A DNA stretch of 64,000 nucleotides from Lachnospiraceae bacterium UBA7182 (GTDB lineage Bacteria; Bacillota; Clostridia; Lachnospirales; Lachnospiraceae), in NCBI GenBank assembly GCA_002491115.1, contig DKVI01000021.1:34460-98459 (forward strand). The letters are read 5' to 3'. The position numbers and the translations under genes were made by a program. Positions 62,011 through 64,000 of the stretch are shown one piece after another (position 1 is the first letter of the stretch; the number at the start of each line of letters is the position of its first letter). The notes beneath the pieces were generated by a model. The model worked only from the letters and a program-made list of their open reading frames with translations. It did not search any database and was not told the DNA's origin.

Positions 62011-63547
62011 ACATATGAACGATCTTTGTGGCCACTTTTTCCTGAAATCTTACGTCATGCTCCACAGCCAGCAGGGTTGGGCGAAAGGCAAGCAGCAGTT
62101 CTTCGATCTGCATCCTGGAAAACAGATCCATGTAATTCAGCGGTTCGTCCCAGATATACAGATGGGCCGGGGTCAGCAGGCTGGCCGCGATCAGAACCTT
62201 TTTCTTCTGCCCTTCGGAATAATCTTCCATGGGTTTTACAAACTGCACCCGCTCCATCCCAAGCTGACGCAGAACTGCGCAGAACAGACTTTCATCCAGA
62301 CCGCAGACCCGGCAGTATTCGCGGATCGCCCCTTTCAGAAAAGACGTATCCTGATTTACATAGGAAACAATGATGCCGGACGCCGTCCGCAAAGTCCCGC
62401 GCTCCCAAAGTCCTGCCGCTTTCATTCCCTGTTCTCTTTCCCCTGAAACGGCGGCGAGAACGGCTTTTAACAGGCTGGTTTTGCCGCATCCGTTTTTCCC
62501 GCTCAAAAACACGCGCTCCCCTCGTTCCACAGAAAAGGTAAGATCCTGAAATACCGGTTCTGTCCTGCCGTCATAGCCAAGCCCGTAGCCTTCTGCCGTA
62601 AGAAGCCGCTCTTTATGATGGGAAAGCGGCGTCAGCCTTAACTCTACGGTCTGTTCCACATCATTTAAAAGGCCTTCTTTTTCCCGAATCTCACGCTCCA
62701 GCCTGTGTTCCATCTGTTTCACGCGGCTCTGCATTTTCTTAGTTTTGGCTCCGATATAGGCTCTTGTGGCAATGTTACGATCCGGCTCTTTTCGCGGATC
62801 AAAACCAATCTTCGTTTTTTCGTTATTGTCCGCCCAGTTTTTCGCTCTGGAAGCCGCTTTCTTTAGTTTTCCTATCTCTTTTAGATGTTTTTCGTTCTCC
62901 ATCCGGGCAAATGCGTCTTTTCGCTCTTTATTCTCCCACCAACTGGAAAAATTGCCGCTCTGCACTTCTATGGTCTGCCGGTTCAACACCAGCACATGGT
63001 CAATACAGGCGTCTAAAAGATCCCGGTCGTGGGACACGAGGATAAAACCTTTTTTGCTGCCCAGATACGCTTTGACGGTCTCTCTGGACGCCTGGTCCAG
63101 ATGATTGGTCGGCTCGTCAATCAGAAGAAAATCATTTTCACCCGAGAATAATACCGCCAACATCACCTTTGTACGTTCTCCGTGGCTTAAGGTTCCAAAG
63201 GGACGGCAGAGGACTTCGGCATCCAGTTCCAGATCGTTTAATTCACAGAGTACGCGCCAGAATTCGCATCCCGGTTTTAATTCCTCCAGAAAATCCGCCG
63301 CTTTTTTTTGCATGTGGCTTTCGGGAATGAGATAGGGGAAATAGTCAAAATGCGTACTGGCGCGGATGTTCCCGTTATACTCGTATTTACCCAGAAGAAG
63401 ATTTAAAAAAGTGGTTTTTCCTTTTCCGTTTCTCCCGATCAGGCCTAATTTCCAGTCGGTATCAACAGAAAAAGAAACATTTTCAAAAATATTGTCAAAA
63501 CTGCCCTCGTAGTAAAAGGTCAGATTATTTACATCGATTTGTGACAT
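62009..63547 (-). CDS. Lsa-type ABC-F ATPase (ribosome protection)
   Basis: A 512-residue ABC-F protein with two ATPase domains: Walker A GRNGKGKT and GKNGCGKT, signature sequences LSHGERTKV and YSEGQKKK, and Walker B LLIDEPTNHLD and YIWDEPLNYMD. A charged interdomain linker (about 210-300) joins them. There are no membrane segments. N-terminal VDTDWKLGLIGRNG and the YIWDEPLNYMD ending match the Lsa group, which displaces lincosamides, streptogramin A and pleuromutilins from the ribosome; vegetative relatives exist too. Start ATG at 63545-63547 (AGGAGGG). The frame happens to stay open 95 codons upstream. It is preceded by an attenuator leader. Confidence 0.9.
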   Translation of the reverse strand: MSQIDVNNLTFYYEGSFDNIFENVSFSVDTDWKLGLIGRNGKGKTTFLNLLLGKYEYNGNIRASTHFDYFPYLIPESHMQKKAADFLEELKPGCEFWRVLCELNDLELDAEVLCRPFGTLSHGERTKVMLAVLFSGENDFLLIDEPTNHLDQASRETVKAYLGSKKGFILVSHDRDLLDACIDHVLVLNRQTIEVQSGNFSSWWENKERKDAFARMENEKHLKEIGKLKKAASRAKNWADNNEKTKIGFDPRKEPDRNIATRAYIGAKTKKMQSRVKQMEHRLEREIREKEGLLNDVEQTVELRLTPLSHHKERLLTAEGYGLGYDGRTEPVFQDLTFSVERGERVFLSGKNGCGKTSLLKAVLAAVSGEREQGMKAAGLWERGTLRTASGIIVSYVNQDTSFLKGAIREYCRVCGLDESLFCAVLRQLGMERVQFVKPMEDYSEGQKKKVLIAASLLTPAHLYIWDEPLNYMDLFSRMQIEELLLAFRPTLLAVEHDVRFQEKVATKIVHM

Positions 63548-63708
63548 ATACAACCCTCCTATTAAAGTTCCGCATCCCCCCTCCGGAAGCCCCCGTACTG
63601 GAAGCCTCCCCGACCGCTGACGCGTCCGGCAAGTCTTCCGGGCTTCCTTCGGGTTGATGCTGTTTGGTAGTTCCACATCCGTCTTTCGGACACATCGTTT
63701 ATTCGCAA

Positions 63709-63746
63709 TAAAAAAGAACCATCTGCCGTCTGCTGCCAAATGATTC
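63709..63746 (-). terminator. Attenuator terminator in the ABC-F leader
   Basis: GAATCATTTG/CAGATGGTTC, 10 bp with two G-U pairs, followed by TTTTTT on the minus strand. Confidence 0.75.
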
Positions 63747-63902
63747 TGGAAAATTATGCGCTCTAACCTTCGTATCCTGTTTTTTACACCAAAAAAAGAG
63801 GTTATGAGAACATAATCCACTTTTGGCAACATGACAAAACTGCGTCCTTCCCCTGTACAGGAACGACACCGCAGATCGTACTTTCATGTTTTCAAAAGCC
63901 GA

Positions 63903-63914
63903 TTAAATTCTCAT
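63903..63914 (-). CDS. Leader peptide Met-Arg-Ile (uORF)
   Basis: ATG AGA ATT TAA with GAGGTG 5-10 bases upstream, right after the promoter. Three codons long, it fits the very short leader peptides of antibiotic-inducible attenuators. Confidence 0.5.
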   Translation of the reverse strand: MRI

Positions 63915-63945
63915 CCTTTCACCTCTTTCTTCTCTGTATGGGGTT

Positions 63946-63974
63946 ATTATAAAAAAGGAAGGTGAAATTGTCAA
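63946..63974 (-). promoter_or_regulatory. Consensus promoter of the ABC-F leader
   Basis: TTGACA (63969-63974), a 17-base spacer and TATAAT (63946-63951): a full consensus sigma-A promoter, typical of constitutive leader transcription regulated by attenuation. Confidence 0.9.
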
Positions 63975-64000
63975 TAAAAAAGGCTCTTCAGGGGTAATGG

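Larger units (their letters stand above)
63548..63939 (-). promoter_or_regulatory. ABC-F leader with attenuator
   Basis: The 390-base transcript leader starts near 63939. It carries a tiny uORF (63903-63914), a hairpin CTGCG-GTC-GTTCC/GGAAGGAC-GCAG near 63840-63880, and an imperfect hairpin with T7 near 63795-63825. It then has a 10-bp terminator with T6 (63709-63746) and a GGAAGCC/GGCTTCC stem near 63595-63650. This is the organisation of antibiotic-inducible ABC-F leaders in Firmicutes: a ribosome stalled on the uORF frees an antiterminator (inferred). Confidence 0.65.

Noticed and set aside
63548..63832. N-terminal extension of the ABC-F protein
   Set aside because: The frame is open by chance through terminators; the real ATG has AGGAGGG and matches the Lsa N-terminus.
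63699..63887. 62-residue minus-strand frame in the ABC-F leader
   Set aside because: No Shine-Dalgarno and it crosses the attenuator; the tiny uORF just upstream has a good site.
1..64000. CRISPR array, prophage, rRNA or tRNA genes
   Set aside because: No spaced direct repeats, phage structural genes, or rRNA/tRNA signatures were seen on either strand.

Overview
The window looks like a chromosomal segment of a gut-type Clostridia, most likely Lachnospiraceae (a Blautia-like acetogenic relative is my best guess, by inference). Support comes from a SpoIID-family protein, a SleB-type hydrolase and a CotH-family protein, an electron-bifurcating-type [FeFe] hydrogenase HydABC, corrinoid methyltransferase genes, a leucine T-box, a 6S RNA of clostridial type, and strong AGGAGG Shine-Dalgarno sites with canonical sigma-A promoters. 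Almost everything is on the minus strand. The plus strand carries only a CitE/HpcH-like gene, a PucR-type regulator and a GH13 enzyme. I saw no rRNA, tRNA, CRISPR array or intact insertion sequence. G+C was not computed.

Layout. 1-8.9 kb is housekeeping: a partial YihY-type membrane protein, a SpoIID-like protein, 6S RNA, pckA, thrC with a small membrane protein, a SleB-like hydrolase, and leuA behind a leucine T-box. 8.9-14.9 kb is a surface locus with two large polytopic membrane proteins and a CotH-family protein. 15-23.8 kb is an island: type I restriction-modification (hsdM-hsdS ... hsdR) interrupted by an MNT nucleotidyltransferase gene, a small gene and a zeta-like kinase/toxin gene. 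It also holds a truncated tyrosine recombinase whose reading frame runs without a stop into hsdR. Three small unknown genes follow.

23.9-41.1 kb is a metabolic/stress block. It holds a GlgX-type debranching enzyme, then a Ter-type stress and biosynthetic module: HAD phosphatase, Ca2+-type P-ATPase, three TerD paralogues, TelA, a YceG-like protein, and a trypsin-like protease with a YceG-like N-terminus. A plus-strand CitE-like gene, StiP and a TRSP-type phosphoribosyltransferase complete it. A GH32 beta-fructosidase gene overlaps the phosphoribosyltransferase start.

41.2-51.5 kb carries a corrinoid protein, a methyl-THF:corrinoid methyltransferase, a YjiH-type membrane protein, an arylamine N-acetyltransferase, a UroD-family methyltransferase, an Old Yellow Enzyme-type reductase, an MFS carrier and a divergent PucR regulator. 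Together these suggest import, demethylation and reduction of a methylated (possibly aromatic) compound, with the methyl group passed to tetrahydrofolate. 51.5-55 kb has a GH13 enzyme with a 36-bp tandem repeat, a strongly folded palindromic element and an orphan sensor kinase. 55-64 kb has hydABC, a MogA/MoaB protein, a membrane-anchored Cys/His-repeat protein, rtcB and an Lsa-type ABC-F gene behind a leader with a three-codon uORF and a terminator.

The strongest candidates for something undescribed are the Ter module with its repeated YceG-type domain, the recombinase-hsdR junction, the five-fold C-x4-C-x5-H-x-H repeat protein, the demethylase/reductase cluster and the palindromic element near 53.4 kb.
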